Part shown: positions 24,831 to 38,700 of the stretch, in pieces
Numbering within the stretch: the first letter of the stretch is position 1
How the letters are laid out: each line of letters starts with the position of its first letter
DNA from: Cymbidium sinense
Taxonomy: Eukaryota > Streptophyta > Magnoliopsida > Asparagales > Orchidaceae
Direction: 5' to 3'
Assembly (NCBI GenBank): GCA_021442155.1
Contig: CM038221.1
Coordinates: 78,818,494-78,882,493, forward strand
DNA: 64,000 nt
The notes under the pieces: model-generated
The model's database searches: none
Seen by the model: the letters and a program-made list of their open reading frames with translations, nothing else
Told to the model about the DNA's origin: nothing
Position numbers and translations under genes: made by a program

Positions 24831-26570
24831 CTGGTTGTTAGATCACATAAAGTGATCAAAAGATGGAAGGAAGACTTTATTAAGAACTTAAGAAACTAAG
24901 GTAAGGTGTGAGAAGGTTAACTTTAGAGTGGAGTTAAAGTTATAAACACAATAGTGGTTGACCAAGGCAAAATCTAATTCATAATGTAAATAGTAAATCT
25001 AACTTTCTACTTTTAATACTATTAAACTACTCAATCTATACCTAAAGAATCACTTGAAATTGATAAAGGGATGAGTTTATCAATTATTTGGAGATATTCA
25101 CAATTTCTTAAGTTGGATAAATATTACTTTTAATTTTTTAAAAGAATATGTCAAGGAAAACCCTAGTGCAGTCTAATTGGCAGATTGGTTTTGGGTTTTA
25201 GTTGATTGACTTCGAGTAAGTAGAAACTTTGGAAAAAAAAACCTATATAATATTTCTAGAATAATTTTTGAAACTTTTAAGATTTACTGAGAGGTTTATG
25301 GCTACCAAATTGGATCTAGAACTAGACAATGTCTAGTTCCTTTCCCACAATAGGCCAAGAGGCCCCATCCAAGGTATCTATGATCTATTGTGGGGAGTTT
25401 ACTTGAAAATCAATTTTTTAGGTTTTGGTGGAGAGGAAACAATAGTTTATAGAAGAAACTCACAACAAAGATAGCACACAATATATAAATCACTCACCAA
25501 ATGATTTGCAAGCAGGAATTACCAAATCCCTCCTTCAATGTTCGGTGACATAAAAATTCTCAGAAATTTTTAAGCAAACTAACATAAAAATCTTCTTTCC
25601 ATAGAATATATAATCATTATATTATAATCATTTGGAATATTATCACCGATCATCTCTCTTGTGTTTCTTCTTCCAGTGATGTTCACGGTTCTCACAACCC
25701 TTTATATCAAAAATTCAAAATAAAGCTGTTTTAGCATAAAGATGCCACTAATTCTAGAGAAATTATCAAATACTGGTCTCGATGTAACTCTATGTTCGGA
25801 TTTCAATAGTGTTGCACCACGTGATGAGTACTCAATATGTGTATATAATGCATAACATATGTACAAACTCCAAATTATATACAAATTTTGTGTAATGGCC
25901 ACGTGACGCAATATTATTGGAGCTCGAATGTAAAGCTACATCTGAACTCCACACACATTAATTTCTCTAAATTCTAACTCTCAATCATGAGATCATGTAT
26001 TACGTCCCTACTCATATTATTGATTATTTTTAAAAAATAATGAGACATGTATTTCCAATTTATTTTGTATTAAGAGTTTATCCTCTTCCGTGACTTTCTA
26101 AAATATTGTAAATAGCTTGTCTCCCAATATAAAATAATATGAGATATATATTTATTCTTAAAAGGAATGATATGGTACCAAGTTGAAGGTTAAAAAGAAA
26201 TCGCCTATGGGTGACTTAATTAATGTACTTTTAAGATATCGTTTAATAAGAAGCACCATCCATACCTCATCACTTACATATAAAGGTGTGAGTCAAGCCC
26301 ATTAATGAGTCAGCTGGAACTTAGCTCAATAAATGATTTGTCAACCAACCTTAATGAATTAACATGCTAAGTTTGAGTCAACCCTAACTACACTCATTAG
26401 TACACAAGCATTCTTATTTTAAAAAATATTAATATAAAATATATTTAAAATATGTTAGAATTCAATAATTTAAGTATAAAATTATTAATAATATTTAAAA
26501 ATTATCTCATTTTTATATATATTTTGCTATTTTTCTTAAATTTTTTTCTTTTCTTATTATTTTATAGGGA
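24831..26570. other. intergenic sequence without a recognised gene
   Basis: Two G-box cores (CACGTG) occur at 25819 and 25901 in a less AT-rich patch (25640-25960) that also holds a 69-aa minus frame with no domain. It might be an old LTR or promoter remnant, but I cannot support either. Confidence 0.45.
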
Positions 26571-26574
26571 GAAT

Positions 26575-26808
26575 TACATAATATCACACAATTCTTATGT
26601 ATTTACATATCTAACACTTAAAGTTAGATATTTACTTATCTAACACTTTTCTATGCTTAAAAAGATACATTTCACTTTTAAAAAGTGAATGATGATGATA
26701 TTTTTGATGTAATATTGAAGATTAGGTTGTTATATATGTAAAAATTGAAGTTTAGGTGTTAGATATGTAAATACATAAGACTTGTGTGGTATGTATGTAA
26801 ATCCCCTA
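26575..26808. mobile_element. MITE-like element with about 57-bp terminal inverted repeats and TA duplication
   Basis: The left end TAGGGAGAATTACATA and the reverse complement of the right end TAGGGGATTTACATA align over about 57 bases, sharing TCTTATGTATTTACATATC without a mismatch. The core is about 230 bp, AT-rich and non-coding. TA flanks both ends, as in Tc1/mariner-type (Stowaway-like) elements, although the terminal GGG differs from the usual Stowaway CTCCCTCC. Confidence 0.8.
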
Positions 26809-27379
26809 ATTATTGGAATCAAAATTATTTTATCACTTTCATACTAAATGAACAAGCTCATGCGCAGATTCAAACTCATAAAATAAAATTTGAACTCAAC
26901 TCAATTAATTAATCATGGTTAAGCTCAAGCTCATGATAAGGATGACTTAGAGATCAACTTTACTTGTTGCACCCTACTTACGTGTACTTTACCCCCATTT
27001 TCAACCGATGAAATTTAAAAAATTGTGCGTTATTTTTAAAATTTTTCCTTGAGAACTTTTAGACTCCTGCTTATTACCGTTAAAATTGCTTCTGATTCCA
27101 TGTTACCTCAGAAATACTTACAGGCCGCATAATTGATTTCCAGTGAGAAAAAAGTAGTTTTTTTCCAACAAAAAAAAAAAAATTTCTTTTTATATAAAAA
27201 CTTTCATTAATATTCTATTGATATTTAACACACTAAAAGCCCCACCAGCTTTTAATCTAAAAGTTCAAACCAAAACATTGTTATAATAGCACAGAACCAG
27301 CATATACGACATACCACAGACAACAAACAAAATATAGAGTTTGATTAATTAATATACAACAAAGTTTTAAATCTCTCTC
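26809..27379. other. sequence downstream of the AG-like gene
   Basis: This is intergenic sequence just past the presumed 3' UTR, with a short A run at 27170-27182. No terminator or polyadenylation hexamer on the minus strand was convincing. Confidence 0.5.
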
Positions 27380-27594
27380 ATAGGAAAAGCATTATGCCAT
27401 ATGGTACTAATTAACAAAGTAGAGTCTCTACAGATAAAACTAACTTGGCAAGACAAAGAGTTTCATGAATTATAATGGAGAAACATCTATTTTCTACCAT
27501 TCCAATTCACTCCAGATTTGATTCCCATGAAGAAAAGGTCATCTCCATCAATGCAACTCTCTTTGCGCTCCAGGGATGCAGCAAAACAACCTAA
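27380..27594 (-). other. probable 3' UTR exon of the AG-like gene
   Basis: An acceptor (TTTTATTCAG) at 27595-27604 follows a pyrimidine-rich stretch, 96 nt beyond the GG/GTAACT donor at the stop codon. The sequence beyond it is less AT-biased than its surroundings. Splicing would complete GGT (Gly) followed at once by TAG at 27591-27593, so the protein would end identically. The 3' limit is a guess; I see no canonical AATAAA on this strand nearby. Confidence 0.5.
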
Positions 27595-29064
27595 CTGAAT
27601 AAAATGAGATTGAAAGATGTAAACTTTTTGAAATAATATTAATCTATTTTGCTTTATTATCTTTACTGAAAAATGTAATCATACAGTTACCCTAATTGGA
27701 GGGCAGTCTGCTGTTGGAGAGAATAGTGATGGCTGGGATCCATTAGATTCACTTGTAGAAAGTTTCTAGAATCAAAGGGAGGCATGACCTCATACTCAGT
27801 GCTTGTAGATGGCACCATGTTTATGTGTGGCTGCTGTTGCGTTCTTTCATTTTCAGCTATCTGCATGGTTAGCGTATGATGCATATTAGAACAGCATAAT
27901 TGAAAATAGTTATATTAGAAGAGTATATAGTAAAAAATATATGATTATTCTCCAATAATTATATTTAATCTTATCATATTTTTCTTTTTGTTATATTTGT
28001 CTTATAAACCTATAAATAAGTAATCGTTGTTTGGAGAATAAGATCATCTAATTCTCATCGTATAATGTGATTCTAAACGTTACCCACCACCCCTTCCTCC
28101 TCCCTCTCTCTCCCAGCTCTCTGATCGCATCCCCAACTCATGCATCCGCTACTATTCTCGGACTTGTCCACACTCCTTCACCCTCACGAAGGCTGTCTTG
28201 CAACTGCTCTCTTGCCCACAAGGGCTTGCTCCAAGCGTCACCAACCCTTCTGTCACCATAGAAATTTCAGGCCTTCTTCAATTTTAAACTACTTTAATGC
28301 CAAAGTCTTATCTTACTCATATAATGCTTTCTTGCAATCCTACTTTTTTTCTACTCTTGCCTCTATTATCACTCATTAATAGGTGCAATACTAACACAAA
28401 ATCACCTCTCTACCTTTAAATTTTGAATATTCTACTTTTAAATTAACATTATTAAATGTCATTAAAATTATCCACTACAATTCATTATCTTTTTATTTTT
28501 GAGTCAATTAATTTTCATGCATTTGAAGTTTCAAATATATTCTAACTCTCTTAGTGTGCTGTTATTTTGCCTTTTTTTATAGATGATCATTATCGTTTAA
28601 TATAATTATATTTATTAATATATCAAGACTTTGATGTATTACAAAAGTATTATGAACAAATTACACTTTAGTTTTCTACTTCACTAAACGTTTTCCTCAC
28701 TGATAATACTTTAGAATATATATGCAAATCATATTTATATTTTTCCCTAAAATACCAACCCTCATCAAACTAAATTTCATTTATCTTTCAAAGAATAAAA
28801 AGATGTCATTAAATATGAATTGTCAACTTCCCAATATCACTAATGCAGTCTAATAAACATTTTACCTTACAAATCATATTCAGTCTACATTTCTTATCAA
28901 TTAATTACGCATGAATGTTTTCCCCCCAACCTATCTATTATTTCTCACTCCAAGGGTGTTCGATTTATTTTTATCTGCATTATAAACACTCTTTTTCTTT
29001 ATCTTTGTCAAAGCTCGAGGTATTCTCTCATTTTCTCTTTAAGTGACAAATTTAAGCTAACACA

Positions 29065-29111
<47 letters not shown>

Positions 29112-29709
29112 TTCAAGAATAAAATTTTGAACACATTGCTGAAACTCTAGGACAGACCTTATTTCTGAGGTACATGTTGTCGTTTTGCAGTTCCATCTCC
29201 TGCAAAACAAATGTGAACCAAAATTTCATTATAACGAAAGTAATGAAAGAATCTACGGAAATTTAATCATGGTTTTAGTTTTACCCTTTTCTGCATGTAT
29301 TCGATCTCAGCATACAGCAATTCATTCTGACAAAATTGCGCATATTTCAGTAAAACACTCCGGTACAAGAACAGCAGAAAAGAAACTAATAACATCTGAA
29401 ATTAGTATGCACTTAAACCTTTTTAGATCTTATTTTGTTGATGCCTTTCTCCAGTCTTGTTTCCAGCTGTTTGAGGTCCCTTAAGCTCATTGTGCTGAGA
29501 GCCTCACCCATCAGATTCCTGCAGGCATTTGGAGAATTCTTGAATACATGGAATTTCTGATGCTGGAAAAAAAATGATATTTTGAACTGTGTTATACCTG
29601 TTTGAGTTCTGTAAGTTGGTGATTTGCTGACGCAGTTTTGAGGCTTCTTGCATGTAATACTACATGATGTAAACGAAGCTATATTAAAGCTCTGAAATTC
29701 ACAGTCATG

Positions 29710-29740
<31 letters not shown>

Positions 29741-32700
29741 ATGTATATATATGATTCAGAGGATATAGGATACAAGTTTGAATCTAATTTGTGAGCTCAG
29801 AAGAATTAAATATTCTTGATTCCCTGCACTAAATTTCATTAGCAAATGATCTTTTGCCTTTTAATTAACTTGTATATGAGCTTATACATATATATTTAAA
29901 ATTGGTCTTATGTTCTACTTTTAATTAATTAAAATGTTTCGCGTTGGATTCTATCATTTATAGAAGAAAGTAAACTCAGTAATGGGTCAAATACTTTATA
30001 ACGGGTAAAATATCTTATTTTTTATTGTGCTCAAATGAGGAGTCCTATATGATCAAACGTGAGAAATTCTCAATTATTCTGTTGATTTAAAAGGTGATAA
30101 GTGACCAGCTGCCTTATAAGTAACTGACATTGTTACACACGCTCAAGTCTTGTGGATTGTATAACGTTTGGATTCAGCTACACCGTATATATGAAGCAAT
30201 AATAAAATAAATTGGATTCTTATTTACCATAAACACGACAGCCTCTAAAGTTCCTATAATAGTGAGCAATGATTGCTTAGGTACATGCTTCTAACGAAAA
30301 CGAGTCTAACATAATAAAAATATATATTACCTTCAATTATAATCACAAAATATTGATTGGAGTATGATAAAACAAAAAAATTACTGCTTCTCATCTTCTG
30401 TTTTACCTCTTTATAGATTCAAGCCTACTGGTAGTACTTATTGAGAATGATTTGGTTAGATAACTTTCGCTCAATTGCATATTTCTTATTTCTTTGTCAT
30501 TAGTTTTTAATATCAAGAAAATTATCATCATTATTACCTTTATACAAACTACTTAGGGAACTCTTTATCTATCCTCATTCCCTAATCAATTCCATTGAGT
30601 ACTTAATGAGATGTTAACTATATTTTATACATTCTTTTCACAATTATTAAACATTTTGTCTTTGGTCTCTTCTTTTCTTCTTGTACTCATCACATGCTAA
30701 TCTTACCTGACTATCTTAATAGTATGTCTTCTAACCCCTAATGTGCATGACCAAATGACCATAAACTATTTTCCATGACATCATCTTCAGTATTTATGAA
30801 TTTGACACACCATCTCTATATATTATTGACTCAAAAAAGAGTCGTGATGGGGTACAATGTGCATTGCGCAACTTCTTTGAAGCATTGCAAAGGCTCTTGA
30901 TTCATGAAAGAATTATTTCTTATGGATTGATTTAGTTCATATGGCAATCACAAGATTAGGACCCTCCTCTTTTATTATAATACCTATAATTAAAAGCTTC
31001 CTCATGTGATTCACATGTTCTGTGATTTTCCCCTCATGAGTCATTTGAGGATAGAGATAAGAATTCACATCTAGAGAATTATAGTAAATTTGTGGTTCTT
31101 CTTTGGGAAGCATGCAAGATCAAGTCAACTACATGTAGTTTTCAAAAAGTTGAAACATAAAAATAAAAATAACAACAAAGGTTGAAACCATTCACAGCAC
31201 AGATAGAAGTATGTCCAGCTGCCTACATTCTATGCAGTGATCATATTAAATGTAATAGTATGATAAGGGCATTTAACATAAACTTTTTTCCCTTGTTACA
31301 ATGCTTGGTAGTATTTGTAAAGTTTAGATTCTTCCTCCAGTGTATCTATATCAAATACAATAGTTACTGTGGTGAAGGCGAGCTAATCTTTACTATGTTG
31401 AGATGGTTGATGTTGCAAGGGCATGAATAGACTTGAGTCTACCTATAGCATTCATAGGCACATTGCAAGAGATATAATACAAGTATCTTGGGTATGCTGA
31501 GAAGGGGAAAAAGGCAGGAAAACTACTTTCATAGAGAAATTAGCATCTGAATATGAACCGCAATTGATGATAATATTTTCCTAGTTTTATTAAATGAAAA
31601 TACCATCATGAGTTGGATTCTCAGTAATAGAAATTTCATTAACAATGTTAAGAAAATCAGACTAATGAGTCTTCAATAGAGAACCAAAAACTATACTTAT
31701 AAGAAAATTGAATTTATGATGTTGCGGTGCTTGTTGAGGACTATGAGAAGAGCATAGTTCACCTTTCATTTTGTTCTCTACATTTTTTTTCATATTAGTT
31801 AAAGGATTAATTAATTGATTAGAAGTCCTAGAAGAAGCAAATAAAAAAAGCCTCAATATTCATTTGGACATAAGATTATCATTTACCTGTAGTATAGTAT
31901 AATCTATAAGAAAATCATTAGTAAATTGTTGAAAGTATGATCTCTTTCAAATTTGAATGTTGTGTCCAAGAAAATGATAACGAGAGCAAAAAACAAAGTA
32001 TTTTTTCAGTGATAACTCTTTGTGAGAAATCTCTCTGTAGTGCCAATCAATTTTTTATCAAAAGAATTTTTAGTAACATCAAATTTCACAAGGACTATAG
32101 CTATTGTAGATCTTGACATGTAATGTGTAGGTGAATCCACACATAAGGGTCTATCAAAAATAGATCCCAATAAAAAAAGAATGGGCTTATTAAATTGGTG
32201 AACCCATTAGTGAACAAATGCAATCCAAACTGAAACAATAGCGATTCATTGTGTTTAAAGAATAATTTTGACATCTGACTTCATCATATATAGCGTTATG
32301 ATCATCTTGAGAAAACTTCTTCAAAAAGCCCAATTTTGAGATTTAAGGATGATCTTTAAATGATTACAAATTTTGATGATTTGACTATCTCATTTTATTT
32401 AAAATCTTGTTCATTCTTTAACTGCTCCATCTTATTAAGAAATTCCATCATTCATTCTATTTATTTCTATAACAATTGTAGTTAATAAGATATAAATTCA
32501 TCACCATTATAAGCTCCACTTCTATAATGCCACAAGCATTTGATTTTGCCATAGTTTAATTGTTTAACAAAGACTTCAATTTCATATAATCAAAAATATG
32601 TTAGATTACTTTTTTATAGTGGTGCCTTTACTAGATGATTATTTTATTTCAAAGCTCTCTCTTATTATCAGCATTAAAAATTGATTGATAATGAAAAAGT

Positions 32701-35700
32701 TTTAATTTCTAGCATCATTAAACAGCTTCATTAAGAATAAGGATAGCTTCTTAAGGATTAGGTCCAGGCATAAATAAGATTTATTGTTGTTAATTTATAT
32801 GAGCTATTAACCATTGTAATTACTCTATTCAAATCCCCAAGTAATGATGAAAGCAAACCAAAGACATAAAATTCTTTATCAAAGTTGATGTTAGTGGAAC
32901 TCAGCTAATTTATGATTAAGTTAAGTTTATTGATAAAGCCAGTAGCCTATTCTCCATCAAAAGTCCTATGTATCTTATTGATGGCAAATGATTTTTCCAA
33001 TAGATTTTTAAATTATCTTCATCATACTAATTGAAGTAATTTTTTTTCAAATTTTGAAAGTGATATTCATTGTTAGGGATAAACAAACATCAATACAAGT
33101 TTATCTATCAACACTTATTTTTCATTAACTATAGAAGATGGCTTTATTTCTTTTAAAATGAAAATGAAAATTTTAATATTATAAGCAATCTATTAATTAT
33201 ATATTTTAATGTTTAAAATTTTTGTTGATTCCATGATCCCATTGTTTATGTAATTGATTTTGATGATAACAAATATATGATTAAATGAAACTAATATTTT
33301 ATTTTAAGTGTTTCGAGAAGCAAACCAAATTTAGTGTACTTAGTCAAATTTGGAAAGTTGAGATCAGCTAGACTAGAGCGGTTTGAGAATCTATTTAGGT
33401 TTTATAATAATTAGACAAATAAGAGCTTAAGTAAATAAAAACAATACTTAAATATTTTCATATCATTTATTTAGATTTTTGCATATATTTTTTATATTTT
33501 TATTGTATTGTTTGTTTCAATTATCCTTTTTAGATAATTTGAGTATTTGCAAGAAATTAAGTCTTATCATTACTTTTAAAATGAGTTAAATTTATTTTTC
33601 ACTTCATTAAGTTATTTCAATGGTTGGATTAATTATTTATCCATTTATTTTTGAATGAGAATTAAATTATTCCTTCATTATCAAAATTATTCTTTTTTTT
33701 CTCTCCTATCCTTTATTATCTTGCTCCTAGAAATAATCTTTTCTTTTTTGCTGAATTTTTCATTGATTTTGGTATGATGAATTTTATGGGATTTATTTAA
33801 ATTCTTGTCATGTTTTTTTTAATTGAATTTTTAAATTCAAAATTGTTTGAATTTTGAATTAGAGCAATTTTGAAATTTAAATTACATTTTGCAATTATAT
33901 AGTTTCGAATGTGTTCGAATTATGTGTTGGCTGAATGCATTTAAATTTATTATAATTAAATTTATTTGAATTAATTTGGATTGATAAAAATACAAATTTA
34001 ATTGGATTTTAAATTAATTGCATTTTTAATTTTTGATTTTTCATTTATGAAAATGGGTAGACCAACCACTTAATTTTAAAAATTGATTACTTTAAATTAT
34101 GTAAATATTTCAAAAAGTTTTAAATTGATCTTCCTTGATTTATATTAATTAATTGCATTGATTGGAGATTAATCCTATTTTAGAAATTCCTTTGGCCAAA
34201 ATTTTATTTGCTTTATTTTAATGGATTTTATTTATATGTCTTGCCTTATTGAGTTCAATCATTTTAACTAATTATTCTCTCATATTAATTGCATGGATCA
34301 TGTACATAATCCATTTAGAAATTTGTTTTTCCATCCCATGAGTTTGAAATTTTAAATTCAAATTATTTTGAATTAGTTCAAAACCTTTCCATAATTGATT
34401 AATCCCTTTAATGGACTAAATTCATCTATGGTATTTGCAATATACTCTTTCCTTAGCCTTAGTTGACCTCATCTTTTTAATTTAATTTGAATTCAATATT
34501 TTATCATATATTTGACTTTGAAATTAAATTCTTGCCTAAATTGTTTTTCCCTCTAATTAATTTTGCTTGGCTGAATTTCACATGAGTTGATTTTGTCATG
34601 AGAATTGGTTAATTAATTTAAGAAATCTCTTCATCTTTTCTCTCTCTTGCTTGTTCGATCTCACTCATTCAAGTTTGAATTTAATTTGCATGTGTTCATT
34701 AGTTTAAAATCAAACTCTTTTTTATGTTTATTTCCCTCTTTTTTTTTTTCTTCCACCTTTCCTCTTATCTTGGCCAAATCCTCATAAATCTTAGTATATT
34801 TAAAGAGGTAGTTTCCTAGCTACTTTTCTTCTTGATTCTCTTTACCTTCGATGATCCTTGCTAGTTGTGTTCTTGGAGTATCTCTTAGATCTATTGTGCT
34901 AAAAAAATTCCTCTCTTGATTACTTCCACTTTGGCTGAGAATTATATTGGAGAAAGCTTGAATAACAAGTGCTTCTTAAGTTCATCTCCTCTCTTGTCAA
35001 CTTCATCTACATCTAAGTGGAGATCATCTTCAAATTTTTCAATCCTTAGAAAGCTCACATCAAGTTGTTGATTTCATTGGTCACATACTCAAGGACTTGA
35101 GTAAACATATTTATTGCATTTTAATCTTTTCAATCATTAGTTTTATTGATTTGATTTGGATGAAAAAATTTGGGTGCTTTATTATTAAAGTTTCTCTCTA
35201 GTCTTTTTTTATTGTCCTTTAAGTTATTTAAAAGGTTTACTTTGTGGTTTAATTGAATTTAAATCACAAGGCTTTTATAAATATTGATTTTTATATTTAA
35301 AGATCTTAGCCATTCATTTTTGTGCAAGTATTCTTAATGATTATCTTTGATTCTTACATCTTATGTTAAGATTGTTTTTAGGTGAAGTACATAACCATTA
35401 AGCAATCATAAAGTATATAAAATAAGCTTGAGCTCTCTTTTTTTTGTTATTTATTTTAATATTATTTAATGAGTTGTGCAAATTTATTTTTAAATTTGAG
35501 AGTTAGATATTCAAATTATAATTTTTTTCTTATTCGTTTGAACTTTGTTGGGATTGTAGTTGTCATTGTAAGAAAGTATGGTGTTGGGGTTGTAATTGGC
35601 AATTGTAGGAAAGTATGGTGATGGGGTTGTACTTGCCTGGTGTAAGCAGGAGATTAGTTATAATCTTATTTTGATTAGTGAATTCCTAGTAAGGGTGACT

Positions 35701-38700
35701 AAGCGTGAACATAGGCTATTTTTGAGGTTTTGGCCGAATCATGTAAAATTATGTGTACCTCCTGTCTTTACTTTTGTGCACATTATTTTATCTACATTTG
35801 GTTTGGTTGGTTGTTTTATTCTTTAATTATAATCATTCATATATTTTTTATAACTAGTTTTTCTACAAAATCAAACTCTCTTGAAAACCATGGGCATAAA
35901 GAATGTAGCAAAATCACAAACAAAGAGTCAAAGATTTATATGCATCATTGAGATTCACTTGTGTTTATGATGGTACAAACATCAAATAATCTAAAGAAAT
36001 TATACTTCATATAAACTAAATGTGGTTGTAGGTAAATTGCTCTTGATCTTGGTGATGATGCATTGTAGGAGATGCTTCTATGATAAGGATAAGTTCATCT
36101 TTGTTAAAATAGACATAATAGAACAAGAGTAATTTATTTCCTCTAGTACTACTTTAATTCCATATAAAATGTCAAACTAAGTGAACTCTTGAAGCAATAT
36201 TAAATGAAAGGACCTTTAGATTGACTAGATAAGCTAAAGCTAAGATGATGAACCACCTCTATCTTGGGAGTTATTAAAGCAAACCTGGTTGAGCCTAATA
36301 TTTCTTAAATTCTAAAACAAAGCATGGAATTAATTTGCTTCATAACGCAAACAAAGGCAATCAAATCTTTCTCAAAATATATGATATAATTATATGGTCT
36401 ATTTGCAAAGAAGCTAAATATGGAGCTAATTTGGTTTATAATTTAACACGTTAAAGTATTCAAAATTTATCTTAGCTTAGAATTTATATAATGTATTTAT
36501 ATAAATATTAAGATTATAATGAATTTGAAAGAAAATCATAGTTCATCTTTTTTAATAAAATTATTCAAACAATATCATTATTTATCAAGTGTAGTGTATT
36601 TTATTAAGTGATTTTATTTATTAATGTAAATTTATTTTGAAAAATCAATTGGGATTTTATTTTTCTTATTAAAATCATTTGTTTTAGTCATTTCATAAAT
36701 ATAAATATGTTGTCATCAAAATTAGATATAAATTTTATGTAAGAAATTAGTAAACTAAATAATTAACAAATGCTAATACCATGATAATACATAGAAGACA
36801 ATGCCAAATCAAATAAAATATTTACAATAATTTATGTTAATGCAAATGACTATACTAATAATTTTATTTATAGTTACATTAAAATTATCAATATATCTTC
36901 TTTGTCAAGAAGAATATTGATTTACATAAAACCATTATATATATATATATATATATATAATGGTTCTCATTAGAACTAACAATAGAATGATTTTTAGTAT
37001 TTAGCTAAACTTTGAGTGAAACTCTTAATTTGGCTTGAGTTGAATGATTTTGTTGAAGTTTTTCATTTTATTAATTTGTAGGTAGTTGAGATTAATCATA
37101 CACCAATATTTGGCTTAAGTGAATAAGTTATTATTTGAACATTTATCAAAATCAACAAGTTGATGATTATAAATCAATGTAAATTATCTATAACTCAAAA
37201 CTTGATAAGCTTGAAGTTACTAAACATCAAATCTCTTTAAGTCACCCAAGAATTTTTCATTACTCAAACCTTAATATTAAGCTACTAAATAGTAAACTTT
37301 GATAAAGCATCTTAAAAATAGATAAATGATTAATATATTGAGTATTTTGATGATTACATGATCTTTAAATAGTTATAGAAAAAAAACCACCTTACATGAT
37401 TATTTATGTGATCTTTGAATACTTTTTGGAAGTTTCACCCCATGTTCACTCCCAATGAGCATAAGCTAGCTTTCTCTTATAGGTAAGTTATCACCTCAGC
37501 CCAATAGCTAATGCACTAGCTCTTTCATGTTATTAAAGTTATTTCTTTAAGGAGGGTGCAATTAAGACTCATCCTCATCATAGATCATCAAAACATTAAG
37601 TTCAACTAGTGAATATTTTTAAGTATAGATTTTGGGGGCTCATTACTGACAATGTTCAAGATGTTAATGCTAAATTCTTATACAAAAAGTTAAACCTACA
37701 AGAATAAGTCTTATTGTCAGCTATATATATATTTTTTTTTACTACCATCAATAAGTCACTATAATGCTAGTTCTCTAATCTTTCTCTAAAAGTATCACCT
37801 CTTTTTTCAACTTCATTCAATCTCTTATCATTAACTTGGCAGCACTATGAATCCCTCATGGAATTTGTGGTATCCATTAAATAAAAGGTATGTGATTGAT
37901 GACTCTCTTCATCATTTTAATACTCAAGGATCACTCACCTAGGGCCTTTAAGAAGGTTCATTTTGCTAAGCTCTTAGGTTGAAGAAGGAAAAATAATATT
38001 CTAAGTTGTTTGAATTGGCCAATAACCACATTTATATAAGAGAATATAATCTTATGATTCAAGCATTAACATCCAAGCTACATCATCGAGACCCATAGGA
38101 GGCATGTATAAACACTTGTAAGATCATGGGAATAAATAGTTTTTGCAACAATAGAGATAGATCATATAACAATTTCATCATCATTATCATTAGAGCATCA
38201 CATTGAATTTTTCATAGTGAAGCATGAATGGAACATTCTAATCTACAACCCCTTCAATAAAAAGGAGGTTGCCTTTACAATCAAGGTACACTACACATAC
38301 TATGCATTGTCATTGGCAAAGATAGTGAATGTCATCTAAGAAAAATAGTATTTTGTCTAATCACACTAATACACACAATGCCAACTACCAATGATTTGCA
38401 AAATACTACATATTTCATAAATTTTAAGGCTATGAATGAAGGATTGTTGGGATATAGCTCCACAACTTAATCAAAAAGCATGTTCAAATTGATAAGCTAA
38501 CAGTGCTCATTATTACTAACCTTAGACAATGATTTGATAAAGCTCCACTAGAATAATAAAACAATGAGCTTACCTTATCATAGGAGATTTATATATTAGA
38601 AATAGTCATGAATAAAGTACTTAACGATTAAGTATCATGGTAGAAAAATTTTAAGTGGTCAATGATTGTTGATTTGTCTTAGATAATTGATAAAAACCAT

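Noticed and set aside
25819..25906. Two G-box cores as a promoter
   Set aside because: No gene or start site follows on either strand; two hexamers alone are not evidence.
27687..27884. Met at 27884 as a start codon for a separate small protein
   Set aside because: The frame's first residues are intron; a clear acceptor at 27861-27863 and the AG C-terminal motifs show it is the last coding exon.
29413..29775. 120-aa minus-strand frame as one protein
   Set aside because: Only 29419-29518 is exon; the rest is intron, including the translated (AG)15 repeat and out-of-frame K exon sequence.
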